Part shown: in pieces, positions 31,178 to 39,738 of the stretch | Layout: every line of letters begins with the position of its first letter | Position numbering within the stretch: position 1 is the first letter of the stretch | Assembly (NCBI GenBank): GCA_900768265.1 | Contig: CAAGCF010000030.1 | Location: 1-50,667, forward strand | Direction of reading: 5' to 3' | DNA: 50,667 nt | DNA from: an uncultured Collinsella sp. | Lineage (GTDB): Bacteria; Actinomycetota; Coriobacteriia; Coriobacteriales; Coriobacteriaceae | Position numbers and translations under genes: made by a program | The notes under the pieces: generated by a model | The model's database searches: none | Seen by the model: the letters and a program-made list of their open reading frames with translations, nothing else | What the model was told of the DNA's origin: nothing

Positions 31178-34100
31178 ATGCTCAATAACATCCGAACTGT
31201 TGCGAGGAAATTCCTCGTGGTGTTCATGGCGTTTATCTTTGCCAGCTCGAGCACCGGAATGACTGCATTTGCCGAGGAGGTGGGTGCGGGCGTAGCCGTG
31301 ATGGCCGATCAGGTTGCCGCGGCGACCGATGCTGAGCAGGGCACGTCTAGCGAAGATAAGCCTTCTGCCGATGCTGAAATTGGCGTGTCCGAGGACGGCG
31401 ACAGCGCACAGGAGCAAGAAAGCTCCGATGTTGCCGCGCCGTCCGTTGTGTCCAACGGGGAGACTTCGGCCGCGCAGGCCGAAGTGGCCGGAGCTTCTAC
31501 GGGGGTAGCGCGCCCGGGCGAGACGGTTGTCGTCAACGACGCGGCCGATATGCCTTCGGTCATCGAAGCCGGCGCTACCGTAAAACTCGGTGCGAACATT
31601 TCGATGGGTGCTGACCAGCAGATTGAGACCGTTGCCGGCGTGTTGGACGGTCAGGGTCATACCGTCACCATTAGCGGCAAGGCCGTCGCGAACAACGTAA
31701 CGGGAACTATCCAGAACCTAGGCGTGACGGGCTCCGTCTCGAGTAGCGATAATGTGGGCTCCATCGCCATGACGCTTTCCGGTACCGTTCAGATGTGCTG
31801 GTCCACGGCGAGCGTGAACCTGAGCGGTTGGATGGGCTATGCCGGCGGCCTGGTCGGCGGCATGGCGTCCGGCAAGATCGTCAATTCCTATTTTGCCGGT
31901 TCGGGCGTCGAGATGAATGGCGGGCTGGTGGGCGAGGCCCGGGCTGGCTCGCTTTCGAATTGCCTCTATACCGTAGGTTTTTCGCCTGCCGAGATGAACT
32001 ATAGGGGCTTTGATAAGGGTAATGCTGCGAAAGCCTCTGACCTTTACCTTTCGTCTGCCGAATCTCTTACCGTGCTCAATGCCAATGCGCCGGCGACCGG
32101 GTTTACCTGGACGTCCAACGGCGGCCTGCCGATCTTGACGAGTGGATCTGCTCCCGTTGTCGTTAACAAGGATGCGCTCGCCGCTGCCATCGAGTCTGTC
32201 GAGGCGCTCAAGGAGTCCGACTATACATCCGATTCGTGGTCTGCCCTAGCCTCTGCCCTTGCGGACGCAAAGGCCGTAAACGACAATGCCGATGCCTTCC
32301 AGTCCGATGTAAATGCGGCGGTCAAGGCACTCAATGCGGCTAAGGATGCCCTCGAGAAGAAGAAGCCGACGGCCCCCGTCGCCCAGCCCGAGAGCGTCAA
32401 GCACATTAAATCGCAGGACGACTTCATTTCTATGAACGTCAAGGACGCGAACAACTACTATGTGCTCGACAACGATATCGTGATTGATGATGAGTATTTC
32501 TTTGGTCCTTCGGGTGAGCTCAACTGCACGTTTGACGGCCAGGGCCACACCATTACCTTCAACAATGGCGGTGGCGTAAAGTCGCTCTTCGCGAGCGTCG
32601 GCTCCATCGGCGTTGTCCAAAACGTCTCTTTTGCCGGCGAGCTTAAGAAAGCGGTCGACGGCAAATCGTTCGGTCCGCTCGGCAACCAGATTAGGGGCGC
32701 CGTTCTCAACTGCTCCACGTCTGTTACGGGCAAGGGCGTTGTGGGCTTTGGCCGTACGCTCGAAGGCGGCGTAATTTCTAACTGCGTGTCTACCGCTGCA
32801 GCGACCGGCGGCGTGCTCTTTGCGAGTTATGGCTCCGGTCAGCTCGTCAATACGTACTGGCAGGAAGGCCTTACCAACAAGGCTCAGTTCCCCGCGAGGG
32901 CGCTCGTCAACTCCTATGCTGTCGATGCCGACGACATGAAGACGGCGACCTTTGTCGAAAACCTTAACGTCAACCGTGGCGAAAACGGTAGCGCATGGGG
33001 CATGGGAGCCGATGGCTTGCCGTATTTTGGTGAGGACCAGGACTACGAATCGCCCGAGAGCCCTGCCGCAAACAATAAATACGAGGTGACGTTTACATCT
33101 GCGCGCACCGGCAGGACCGTGACTGCCGCCGATGGCATGCTCTACCCGTCTCCCGACGATGTCGTGGTGGGCGAGAACGGTGCCGCCTGCGTCTCGGGCA
33201 CGCTTGCGCTCAAGGGTTTGTCTAAGGGTGCTAAGGTGACTTGGGGCACTCCGGACGCTAACAGAGGAGATATCGCCGTTAACGAGGAAACGGGCCTGCT
33301 GCACGTATACAACGATGCCGTGGGTACGGTGACCGCTACGCTTCATAAGGATGACGGCACCACCGAGAACGTTGCGACCGTCGTGGTGAAGGCGATCTCC
33401 AAGCCTATTGATGATTTCCAGATTTGGTACAACGGCGAAAACGTGACGGGCGGCACTATTGCGGTTACGGGCTCCGAGGTCAAGAACCTCGAGATCCGTG
33501 TTCATTACGCCGACGCCGCTGAGGGCGAGTACGCCCCTGTTTCCTATACGCGTTTTCGCTTTGCGGGTACGCCTTCGAACGTGCTCTATTCCAATCCCGG
33601 ATCGGCATGCTTCTACTTTAAGCAGGCGGGCGAGGCCACGATTTCGGTCTCCTCGCGAACGAACGTCGACCTTGCCGATAAGAGCGTAAAGGTTACCTCG
33701 ACCTATGTGCCGGCGACGAGCATTTCGCTTGGCTACAACGAGGACGGCAAGACGGTCTATTTGCATGGCCGCAATCCGCTTGCCAAGGGTGCTTTCCTCA
33801 CTGACAAGGCCGCACCGGTTGTGGGCCCGGATAATGCGAGTGACCGTGCAAACTACACGGTCACCTCGAGCGATACTGCGGTCGCCGAGTACACTACAAG
33901 CGGCGATATTGGATTTACGCCGTACAAGGCTGGCAAGACGACGTTCGAGGCGACGGTCGAAAACCAGGACGGCAGCGTTATCTCCTCGGGCAAGCGAGAG
34001 GTTACCTACGCATACCAAAACCCGCTTAAATCGGTGACCATCGCACATACTCCCGCGTCCATTAAGGCCGGCAAGACTGTCGGGCTCGACCTGAGCTATG

Positions 34101-35725
34101 CGGGCGTAAACGATGCCGAGGGCTGGAGTGTCTCCGAGCCCGGCATGATATGGACCGTGACGAGCGCAGACGGCCATGATGCGTCGGATGCTGTGAGCAT
34201 CGACCGTCGTGCCCTTGGTGACTGGAAGCACGTTGACGGTGCTCCCGACGACGGGCTGTTTGTAGCGAGCGGAACCTATGTTCTAACGGCCAACAAGGCC
34301 GGCACCTATACGGTGACGGGTACGCCGGTCGACCAGACTGCCGGCGCCAAGGCTGTCTCCTTTGAGATTACGGTTGCCGATACCGCCGCCTCGCCGGATA
34401 ACGAGGCACAGGCCGATGAGGGTGCCCTCTCCGCCGCCAAGTACTTTGACGCTAACCGCACGACCGATGCGTACACCTATGGTCAGGAATGGGAAATCTA
34501 CGCCTTCGCAAAATCGGGGCGCGAGATCGACGGCGCGCTTATCAAGAATTACAAGAAGTCTCTTGCCGACCATAAGGCCGAGTGGGCCGGTAGCACCGCC
34601 AAGGTAACGGATTGCGAGCGCGTTGCGCTTACGTTGGCCGCACTTGGCGAGGACATTACGTCTTTTGACGGCGTGAACCTTGCTGCCGTCATATGCTCTC
34701 ACGACGATCTTACGGCTTCGGCGAATAACTTGGTCTACGCGTTGATCGCTCTTGACGAGGCGGACGTTTCGGATGAAGTGCTGTCTGCATTCGGCTCATC
34801 CTGGACGCGCGCTCAGCTTGTTTGCACGCTGCTCACGTTCCAAAACTCGGATGGCGGCTTTACCATTGATGCGGCTGGTGCAAGCAACGTCGATATGACC
34901 GCCATGGCGCTGCAGGCGCTTGCGCCCTATGTTGACGGCGACGCATATGCCGCCGCCCTGGCTTCGAATGGTCAGCTCTCAGTTGCGTCCGCTGTCGACA
35001 AAGCGCTCGGCTTCCTTAAGGGGCAGATGAGCGGTCTTTGCGATTTTGGGTCTGTTGAGTCGAATGCCCAGGTGCTGCTTGCTCTTGTGGCGCTTGGCAA
35101 GGACCCCGCAAATTCCAAGAACGGGTTTGCGGCGGGCTCAAATAGCCTGATTACCGCGATTGCCGCCTATGAAGTTGCCAACGGCAAGGGATACGCTCAC
35201 ACCATGGGATCAGACGGTAAGCCCGGCAATGCCAACGCGCTTGCCACCGTGCAGGTCTTGCGGGCCCTTTCGGCCTATAAGTCCGCGGGTGCCGGCGTGA
35301 GTTGGACCAAGATCGGCAATGTGAAAGCCGGCACCGTCAAGCCGAGTGATCCTAAAGAGCCTGTGACGCCCGAGGTTCCCGTGCCTACGGTTCCGACGAA
35401 GAAGCCGACACCTGCGGTCGTGCCGCCCGCCTCGCAGGATGGCAACGGCACCGGTGGAAAGCAGGGCGCTACCACTTCGCAGGATGGCGCGAAGCCCCAG
35501 ACGGCTGAGCACGCGGATTCCGCCAAGAGCGAATCCGGCAAGGAGTCTAGCTCTGACAAATCTTCTGGTTCGAAGGCGAAGACCGCTACTGCCGCCGCAT
35601 CGCGCAAGGATGCCTCGGCTGGGCAGAGCGGCGTGAATCCTGTTGCCGTTGCCGGTGTCGTCGCTGGCATCGTGTGCCTTGCGGTCATTGGCGCGTGGTT
35701 CGTGCGTTCTCGTAAGAACGCGTAG
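31178..35725 (+). CDS. B12-riboswitch-controlled giant surface protein
   Basis: A 1515-residue exported protein. Signal peptide to about residue 32 (GMTAFA). Acidic low-complexity linker 33-105. GLUG-like beta-helix repeats about 115-265 and again 405-560 (GQGHTVTIS, GGLVGE, DGQGHTITF). A FIVAR-type helical repeat about 326-396. Ig-like modules about 628-1070. An alpha/alpha-barrel about 1083-1370 with squalene-cyclase/intrinsic-factor-like repeats (TLLTFQNSDGGFTIDA). A Pro/Lys then Ser/Lys linker 1385-1480, and a final TM helix (about 1487-1509) with the tail RSRKNA. There is no LPxTG motif. GGGGAG lies 5 bases before the ATG. The upstream cobalamin riboswitch and the barrel type suggest capture of corrinoids or a B12-related surface role. 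This is an inference; adhesion is the alternative. Confidence 0.85.
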   Translation: MLNNIRTVARKFLVVFMAFIFASSSTGMTAFAEEVGAGVAVMADQVAAATDAEQGTSSEDKPSADAEIGVSEDGDSAQEQESSDVAAPSVVSNGETSAAQAEVAGASTGVARPGETVVVNDAADMPSVIEAGATVKLGANISMGADQQIETVAGVLDGQGHTVTISGKAVANNVTGTIQNLGVTGSVSSSDNVGSIAMTLSGTVQMCWSTASVNLSGWMGYAGGLVGGMASGKIVNSYFAGSGVEMNGGLVGEARAGSLSNCLYTVGFSPAEMNYRGFDKGNAAKASDLYLSSAESLTVLNANAPATGFTWTSNGGLPILTSGSAPVVVNKDALAAAIESVEALKESDYTSDSWSALASALADAKAVNDNADAFQSDVNAAVKALNAAKDALEKKKPTAPVAQPESVKHIKSQDDFISMNVKDANNYYVLDNDIVIDDEYFFGPSGELNCTFDGQGHTITFNNGGGVKSLFASVGSIGVVQNVSFAGELKKAVDGKSFGPLGNQIRGAVLNCSTSVTGKGVVGFGRTLEGGVISNCVSTAAATGGVLFASYGSGQLVNTYWQEGLTNKAQFPARALVNSYAVDADDMKTATFVENLNVNRGENGSAWGMGADGLPYFGEDQDYESPESPAANNKYEVTFTSARTGRTVTAADGMLYPSPDDVVVGENGAACVSGTLALKGLSKGAKVTWGTPDANRGDIAVNEETGLLHVYNDAVGTVTATLHKDDGTTENVATVVVKAISKPIDDFQIWYNGENVTGGTIAVTGSEVKNLEIRVHYADAAEGEYAPVSYTRFRFAGTPSNVLYSNPGSACFYFKQAGEATISVSSRTNVDLADKSVKVTSTYVPATSISLGYNEDGKTVYLHGRNPLAKGAFLTDKAAPVVGPDNASDRANYTVTSSDTAVAEYTTSGDIGFTPYKAGKTTFEATVENQDGSVISSGKREVTYAYQNPLKSVTIAHTPASIKAGKTVGLDLSYAGVNDAEGWSVSEPGMIWTVTSADGHDASDAVSIDRRALGDWKHVDGAPDDGLFVASGTYVLTANKAGTYTVTGTPVDQTAGAKAVSFEITVADTAASPDNEAQADEGALSAAKYFDANRTTDAYTYGQEWEIYAFAKSGREIDGALIKNYKKSLADHKAEWAGSTAKVTDCERVALTLAALGEDITSFDGVNLAAVICSHDDLTASANNLVYALIALDEADVSDEVLSAFGSSWTRAQLVCTLLTFQNSDGGFTIDAAGASNVDMTAMALQALAPYVDGDAYAAALASNGQLSVASAVDKALGFLKGQMSGLCDFGSVESNAQVLLALVALGKDPANSKNGFAAGSNSLITAIAAYEVANGKGYAHTMGSDGKPGNANALATVQVLRALSAYKSAGAGVSWTKIGNVKAGTVKPSDPKEPVTPEVPVPTVPTKKPTPAVVPPASQDGNGTGGKQGATTSQDGAKPQTAEHADSAKSESGKESSSDKSSGSKAKTATAAASRKDASAGQSGVNPVAVAGVVAGIVCLAVIGAWFVRSRKNA

Positions 35726-35741
35726 CAATTCAATGCGCATT

Positions 35742-35767
35742 GCGCCCGCCGTTTGACGCGCGGGCGC
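35742..35767 (+). terminator. hairpin after the surface-protein gene
   Basis: GCGCCCGC (35742-35749) pairs with GCGGGCGC (35760-35767). It lies 17 bases after the stop codon and has no T-run, so termination may rely on the stronger hairpin at 35800. Confidence 0.5.
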
Positions 35768-35799
35768 GACTATGCCGCCTGTGCGCGGCTTAATAGATG

Positions 35800-35834
35800 A
35801 ACGGGCCCCGGGTCTTGGCGACCTGGGGCCCGTT
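35800..35834. terminator. bidirectional terminator between convergent genes
   Basis: A 15-bp stem (35800-35814 with 35820-35834, one wobble, 5-base loop) stands between the surface-protein gene (plus) and the flavodoxin gene (minus). Confidence 0.75.
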
Positions 35835-35865
35835 TACGTTGCGGTTGGCGTGGCGATGGGTAGTT

Positions 35866-36285
35866 TTAAGCCAGCTCGGCGCCCAGGGCCTTACAGGCGG
35901 CTTCGGCCTCGTCGTCAGGCGCGTCGAAGCAGATGACGGAATCGACGACATTGACGCCGGCCTCATCGGCGTCGGCCTTCCAATTGTCCATCCACTCGCC
36001 CTCGGCCCACGAATAGGAGCCAAACAGGACGACCTTCTTGTCGCCCAGGTTCTCCTTGACCTCATCCCACATCGGCTGGAACTCGTCGTACTCGAGTTCC
36101 TCGGAGCCCATGGCGGGGCAGCCGAAGGCGATGGCGTCGTAGCCGGCGGTCTTGTCGGCAGAGAAGTCGGCACAGGGGATGACCTCGGCCTCGGCGCCGG
36201 CGGACACCGCGCCCTCGGCGACGAAGTTTGCCATGGCCTCGGTATTGCCCGTTCCGCTCCAGTAGACGACGGCGATCTTGCTCAT
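35866..36285 (-). CDS. flavodoxin
   Basis: A 139-residue short-chain flavodoxin that carries electrons with bound FMN. The phosphate loop is VYWSGTGNTEAMA (about residues 7-19), followed by the isoalloxazine loops FGCPAMGSEELEY and FGSYSWAEGEWMDNW. The ATG at 36285 is preceded by GAAAGGA. It lies 46 bases after DUF3793 on the same strand. These two are often neighbours in anaerobic Gram-positive bacteria, often with iron-related genes. Confidence 0.93.
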   Translation of the reverse strand: MSKIAVVYWSGTGNTEAMANFVAEGAVSAGAEAEVIPCADFSADKTAGYDAIAFGCPAMGSEELEYDEFQPMWDEVKENLGDKKVVLFGSYSWAEGEWMDNWKADADEAGVNVVDSVICFDAPDDEAEAACKALGAELA

Positions 36286-36331
36286 GTTGAGTCCTTTCGG
36301 TTGTGCGGCACGCGGCCGCGTTTTGTATGTT

Positions 36332-37036
36332 CTATCGGGCTGCCTGAACAAGCTGTTCAAGGGTACAGCCCTGCTGATAGATGTAGGTAAGGTATTGCGT
36401 GCATGCGCGATAAGCGTCAAAGGTCGCAAGCGCCGCCTCGACGTTTGAATACACCTTCCAAGCACCAAAAAACTTGTAGTTTTGGCCGTGCTGGGCAATA
36501 AACTGATGCACGTCTTCGTAGGGGTAGCCCAAAAAATACCCAATTTCGTGAGGAAACTCGCATGCGCAGCTCTTATCGCACGCTTCGTTCTGAGCGAGAA
36601 CGCAAGGTCCGCTGTCGCAGGCGCTTTCCGCAACGTTGCTGCTCGCCAGCGTAATGCGTGCGGCTAGATGCACAAGGGATGCGGGCAGGTTGCAAACGTC
36701 GTAGCCTTCGGCGGCAAGAGCTGCTGCGGCTCGAGGGTCGGATAAATAGCGCATGAGGGCGGCGGGGCGGTACACGTAGATCAGCGCTCCGCAGGGACGC
36801 CAGACGAGGACGCTCATGTGGATGCCGAGTGGCTCGAGCTCGCGGTTGCATTGGGCTATGACGGCAAGCAGGCGCGTGCGACGCGCTTCGATATGAGGGT
36901 TGCCCGGCTTTCCGTTTTGGTTTGCGTAGACACCGGGATAGGTAAAGAGTGAAGCGGGTTTGATGCCCGCGAGCGTGGGGGAGCAGTTGCGCACGACGGT
37001 CGTTTGAAACGTTGGCATGTCGATGGTTCGAGTCAC
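36332..37036 (-). CDS. DUF3793 family protein
   Basis: A 234-residue cytoplasmic protein with the DUF3793 signature CACEFPHEIGYFLGYPYEDVHQFI (about residues 160-183) and KVYSNVEAALATFDAYR. The central stretch is Cys-rich (ACDSGPCVLAQNEACDKSCACEF), which may bind a metal. The start is a GTG with AAAGGAG 5 bases upstream. The biochemical function is not known. It is co-oriented with flavodoxin and divergent from the HMA-domain membrane protein, a neighbourhood that points towards metal or haem handling. Confidence 0.85.
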   Translation of the reverse strand: MTRTIDMPTFQTTVVRNCSPTLAGIKPASLFTYPGVYANQNGKPGNPHIEARRTRLLAVIAQCNRELEPLGIHMSVLVWRPCGALIYVYRPAALMRYLSDPRAAAALAAEGYDVCNLPASLVHLAARITLASSNVAESACDSGPCVLAQNEACDKSCACEFPHEIGYFLGYPYEDVHQFIAQHGQNYKFFGAWKVYSNVEAALATFDAYRACTQYLTYIYQQGCTLEQLVQAAR

Positions 37037-37213
37037 GGTGCTCCTTTCGGTTCCTTATCTGTTAACCTAGGAAAACTTATACACGAAAGTAAGCCTTGGT
37101 CAACTAAAAAGTTTGAATTGGGAAACTATTTGACCGAACTGACACGAGTTTGGGGTAAGATGGGGGACACCCCATGGGGGTATTTGGCTAGAGCTTTAAT
37201 GGGAGGGGAACAT

Positions 37214-37597
37214 ATGGAAGACCTACTTAACCCTGCAAATCTTATCGTGCTTGCCGTAATTGCCGTCGGCATGTTTTTTGGATTGCGACGTATTGTCGCC
37301 TCGACGCACGGCAAAAGCTGTTGCAGCGATGGCGCGTGCGGTAAGAAGATCAAGAGGGCCGTGGTGACCGATACCGATGAGTCTCACTACCCCTATAGCG
37401 CAGAACTGCTCATCGGCGGTATGAGCTGCGACGGCTGTGCTCAGAATGTGACGAATGCCCTCAATACGCTTGATGGCGTGTGGGCAACGGTGACGTATGC
37501 CGATCGCACGGCGAACGTGCGCTCTAAAAACCCAATCGATCGCGAGGCGCTTGAGGGCGCCGTGAAGGGCGCAGGCTATTACGTCATGAAGCTATAG
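37214..37597 (+). CDS. membrane-anchored heavy-metal-associated (HMA) domain protein
   Basis: A 127-residue protein. One N-terminal TM helix (NLIVLAVIAVGMFFGLR, about 8-24) is followed by a Cys cluster (KSCCSDGACGKK), like the FeoB-associated Cys-rich proteins, and then an HMA domain with GMSCDGCAQNVTNAL (CxxC metal site, about residues 69-83). GGGAGGGG lies 5 bases before the ATG at 37214. It would bind a soft metal at the inner membrane surface. It is divergent from DUF3793/flavodoxin with about 175 bases between, where I see no convincing Fur or DtxR box. Confidence 0.8.
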   Translation: MEDLLNPANLIVLAVIAVGMFFGLRRIVASTHGKSCCSDGACGKKIKRAVVTDTDESHYPYSAELLIGGMSCDGCAQNVTNALNTLDGVWATVTYADRTANVRSKNPIDREALEGAVKGAGYYVMKL

Positions 37598-37618
37598 GGT
37601 CGGATTCATCGCTTGCGC

Positions 37619-38044
37619 CTAGGCACGACCGCGCAGCTCGATGTCTTGGATGTCGTCGAATTTGATGGCGATGTCGCGGAGTTTGAGCAGTTTGAACGCG
37701 GGAAGCACCTCGTCGAGAATGCCGGTACGGGCACGATAGCCGTACGTATCGTAATAGGTGACGCGCACCAGGTCGCCACGCTTGAGGCCCTCGAGCTTAT
37801 TCGAAAGCTCGAGGGCTTTTTCTTCCGTCAGTTCACATTTGGGCTCAACGGTAATCTCTTGCTTGCGTACGAGCTCGTAGTATCCCGTGAGAGCGGCGAA
37901 TGGCATAAACTGTGCGGCGCGGTTGGCGCGGACGGCACCGTTGGCGGTAAGTTTGGGGTCGGCGACACGCCGCCTGCCCTCGGGGTCGGCCAGACGCTCA
38001 AAGGCGGTTGGCGGGCGCATAGGTTGTTGCTTGGGTTTAGGCAC
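37619..38044 (-). CDS. YolD-like protein
   Basis: A protein of about 141 residues with the YolD-family core: AAQFMPFAALTGYYELV, then a beta-rich LKRGDLVRVTYYDTYGYRARTGILDEV. YolD proteins accompany Y-family polymerases of the UvrX/YqjW type and are thought to act with them. The GTG at 38044 has GGGGG 5 bases upstream and overlaps the end of the polymerase gene; a TTG at 38056 is the alternative. It shares the SOS-type transcript of the polymerase. Confidence 0.85.
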   Translation of the reverse strand: MPKPKQQPMRPPTAFERLADPEGRRRVADPKLTANGAVRANRAAQFMPFAALTGYYELVRKQEITVEPKCELTEEKALELSNKLEGLKRGDLVRVTYYDTYGYRARTGILDEVLPAFKLLKLRDIAIKFDDIQDIELRGRA

Positions 38045-39542
38045 GATGTCCCCCAACCTGGTCGTTGCGTTCGCGTGCGGTGGCGCCGGCGGTAAAGCTC
38101 AGTCCTTTGACCAGGGCGTTCTTGCCATATTTGCCTTTTACGGCCAGCACAGCGCGGGCCAGGTCGCGCTCGCGCCCGTCGGCCTCGACATCGCTAAATA
38201 AATCGATGGTGGCAAATTCTTCGGGCATAAGGTTTCCGAAGCCCAGGTTAATACGTTTGACAGGTCGTTTGGGATCGACGGTCTGCGCCCACAGGTCATC
38301 GAAGTAGCCCATGATCTTCTTAAACGAATTGGTTCGTTCGGGTAGCTTTCGAGACGCGTTGGAATGGGCAAAGAGCGCGGCATAACCGCCACGCGGCTTA
38401 CCGCCGTGCTCGCCCACGAAGATGCCGTCAATCGCCTGTGCCTCGCGAACCATGCGACGGCGCTCGTCGTCGCGCTGGACGGGCTTGGGCGCGCGGGGTG
38501 CAAGTTCGGGGCCATCGCTTGCGGTCGGCTCGACACCTGAGGTGCTTGAGCGTAGGTGCCCGCAGCCGTCGATGTATTGCGCTGTGCCGCTGGCATCGAG
38601 CCGGCGGATATCAGCACGCTCGCTTGCATAGCCCACAAAGAGCGAGATGCTGTCGCAGACCACGTGCTTGTCGACCAGGTCCAGTACGGCTGCATCGACC
38701 ATCTCGCGCAACACCGTATAGGCCTGTTCGTAGGCATAACCCTTCGAGAGCACCTGTCCGGTCGTGGTCGAGGTTGCCTGGGGGCGATAGGCCTGGATGT
38801 CGGCAATGGTTGTCGGTTCGCGCCCAAAAGCGTGGTCGATCAGGTACTCGGCATTGACGCCGAGCTCGTCATAGAGCAGGTTCTCGTCGAGGGCCGCGAC
38901 GCCCATCAGGTCGTAGACGCCGTACTTTTCGAGACGCGCCGCCACGCCGGGGCCAATACCCCAGATGTCGGTGATGGGGCGATGCGGCCAGATCTCCTTG
39001 CGAAAGGTCTCGTCGTCAAGTATCCCGATACGGCTGGGCGCGTGTTTGGCGGTGATGTCGAGCGCCACTTTTGCTTGGAATAGGTTGGGTCCGATACCGA
39101 CCGTTGCGGTGATGCCGGTGCGGCGCAAAACTTCGTCGCGCAGCATGCAGGCAAAGCCTTCGTCATCGGTGTGATAGAGGTCCAAATAGGGCGTGACGTC
39201 GATAAAGCACTCGTCGATTGAATAGACGTGGACGTCTTGCGGGCTTACGTACTCCAGGTAGATACCGTAGATCTGCGCCGATACCTCCATATAGTGCTGC
39301 ATGCGCGGTACGGCTTTGATGTAGTCGATGCCGTTGGGAATTTCGAACAAGCGGCAGCGGTTATGGATACCGAGGTCCTTCATCGCCTGTGTGATGGCCA
39401 AGCAGATCGTCGTGCGGCCGCGAGACTCGTCGGCCACGACCAAGTTGGTGGTAAGCGGATCGAGCCCACGGTCGACACACTCGACGCTGGCGTAAAACGT
39501 CTTAAGGTCGATACAGATGTACGTACGCCGACCGTGCTCCAC
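38037..39542 (-). CDS. Y-family DNA polymerase (UvrX/UmuC type)
   Basis: A translesion polymerase of about 501 residues. Catalytic acids are in YICIDLKTFYASVE and VYSIDECFID, followed by TATVGIGPNLFQAKVALDITAKHA and the helix-hairpin-helix WGIGPGVAARLEKYGV. The little-finger domain ends with a degenerate insertion (about residues 315-370), then INLGFGNLM. The ATG at 39563 overlaps a LexA-like box; the GTG at 39542 with GAGGAGG 5 bases upstream is a better start. The YolD gene overlaps its stop codon. It is probably damage-inducible. Confidence 0.93.
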   Translation of the reverse strand: MEHGRRTYICIDLKTFYASVECVDRGLDPLTTNLVVADESRGRTTICLAITQAMKDLGIHNRCRLFEIPNGIDYIKAVPRMQHYMEVSAQIYGIYLEYVSPQDVHVYSIDECFIDVTPYLDLYHTDDEGFACMLRDEVLRRTGITATVGIGPNLFQAKVALDITAKHAPSRIGILDDETFRKEIWPHRPITDIWGIGPGVAARLEKYGVYDLMGVAALDENLLYDELGVNAEYLIDHAFGREPTTIADIQAYRPQATSTTTGQVLSKGYAYEQAYTVLREMVDAAVLDLVDKHVVCDSISLFVGYASERADIRRLDASGTAQYIDGCGHLRSSTSGVEPTASDGPELAPRAPKPVQRDDERRRMVREAQAIDGIFVGEHGGKPRGGYAALFAHSNASRKLPERTNSFKKIMGYFDDLWAQTVDPKRPVKRINLGFGNLMPEEFATIDLFSDVEADGRERDLARAVLAVKGKYGKNALVKGLSFTAGATARERNDQVGGHRA

Positions 39543-39556
39543 CGGGTCCTCCTCAT

Positions 39557-39587
39557 CAAACATATGTTCCCATCGAATACTTGTTCG
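39557..39587 (-). promoter_or_regulatory. two LexA-like SOS boxes before the polymerase
   Basis: Read on the minus strand, CGAACAAGTATTCG (39587-39574) and GGAACATATGTTTG (39570-39557) both match the Gram-positive LexA pattern CGAACNNNNGTTCG with one or two differences; the second contains the core GAACATATGTT. They are 3 bases apart and lie directly before the polymerase ribosome binding site. Confidence 0.65.
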
Positions 39588-39599
39588 ATAATACCAGAC

Positions 39600-39690
39600 C
39601 TGCCAAAAAGGAACAGGTTTATTTTGCTCGGTAAATCGTTTGGCCTATCTAAAAGAAACCCGTCCTTTTTGGTAGGTTTACGGGGCGCTT
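39600..39690. repeat. small palindromic repeat family, composite copy
   Basis: The left part (about 39600-39635) is an inverted copy, and the right part (about 39638-39690) a direct copy, of a unit also found at 41024-41089. That unit has the core AAACCCGTCC-TTTTTGG-AGGT. The two halves can fold on each other. It lies between the polymerase SOS boxes and the PAP2 gene. Confidence 0.7.
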
Positions 39691-39738
39691 ACGCTAGGTC
39701 GTTAACCTTGATGTGATGGATACGCTGAAGGGATATGG

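Noticed and set aside
32246..34231. 661-codon minus-strand open frame opposite the surface protein
   Set aside because: Antisense to a protein with signal peptide, repeats and stalk; no motif of its own.
37040..37210. Fur, DtxR or MntR box between DUF3793 and the HMA protein
   Set aside because: Only partial dyads such as TTAACCTAGG and AAGCCTTGG are seen; none matches a consensus well enough to annotate.
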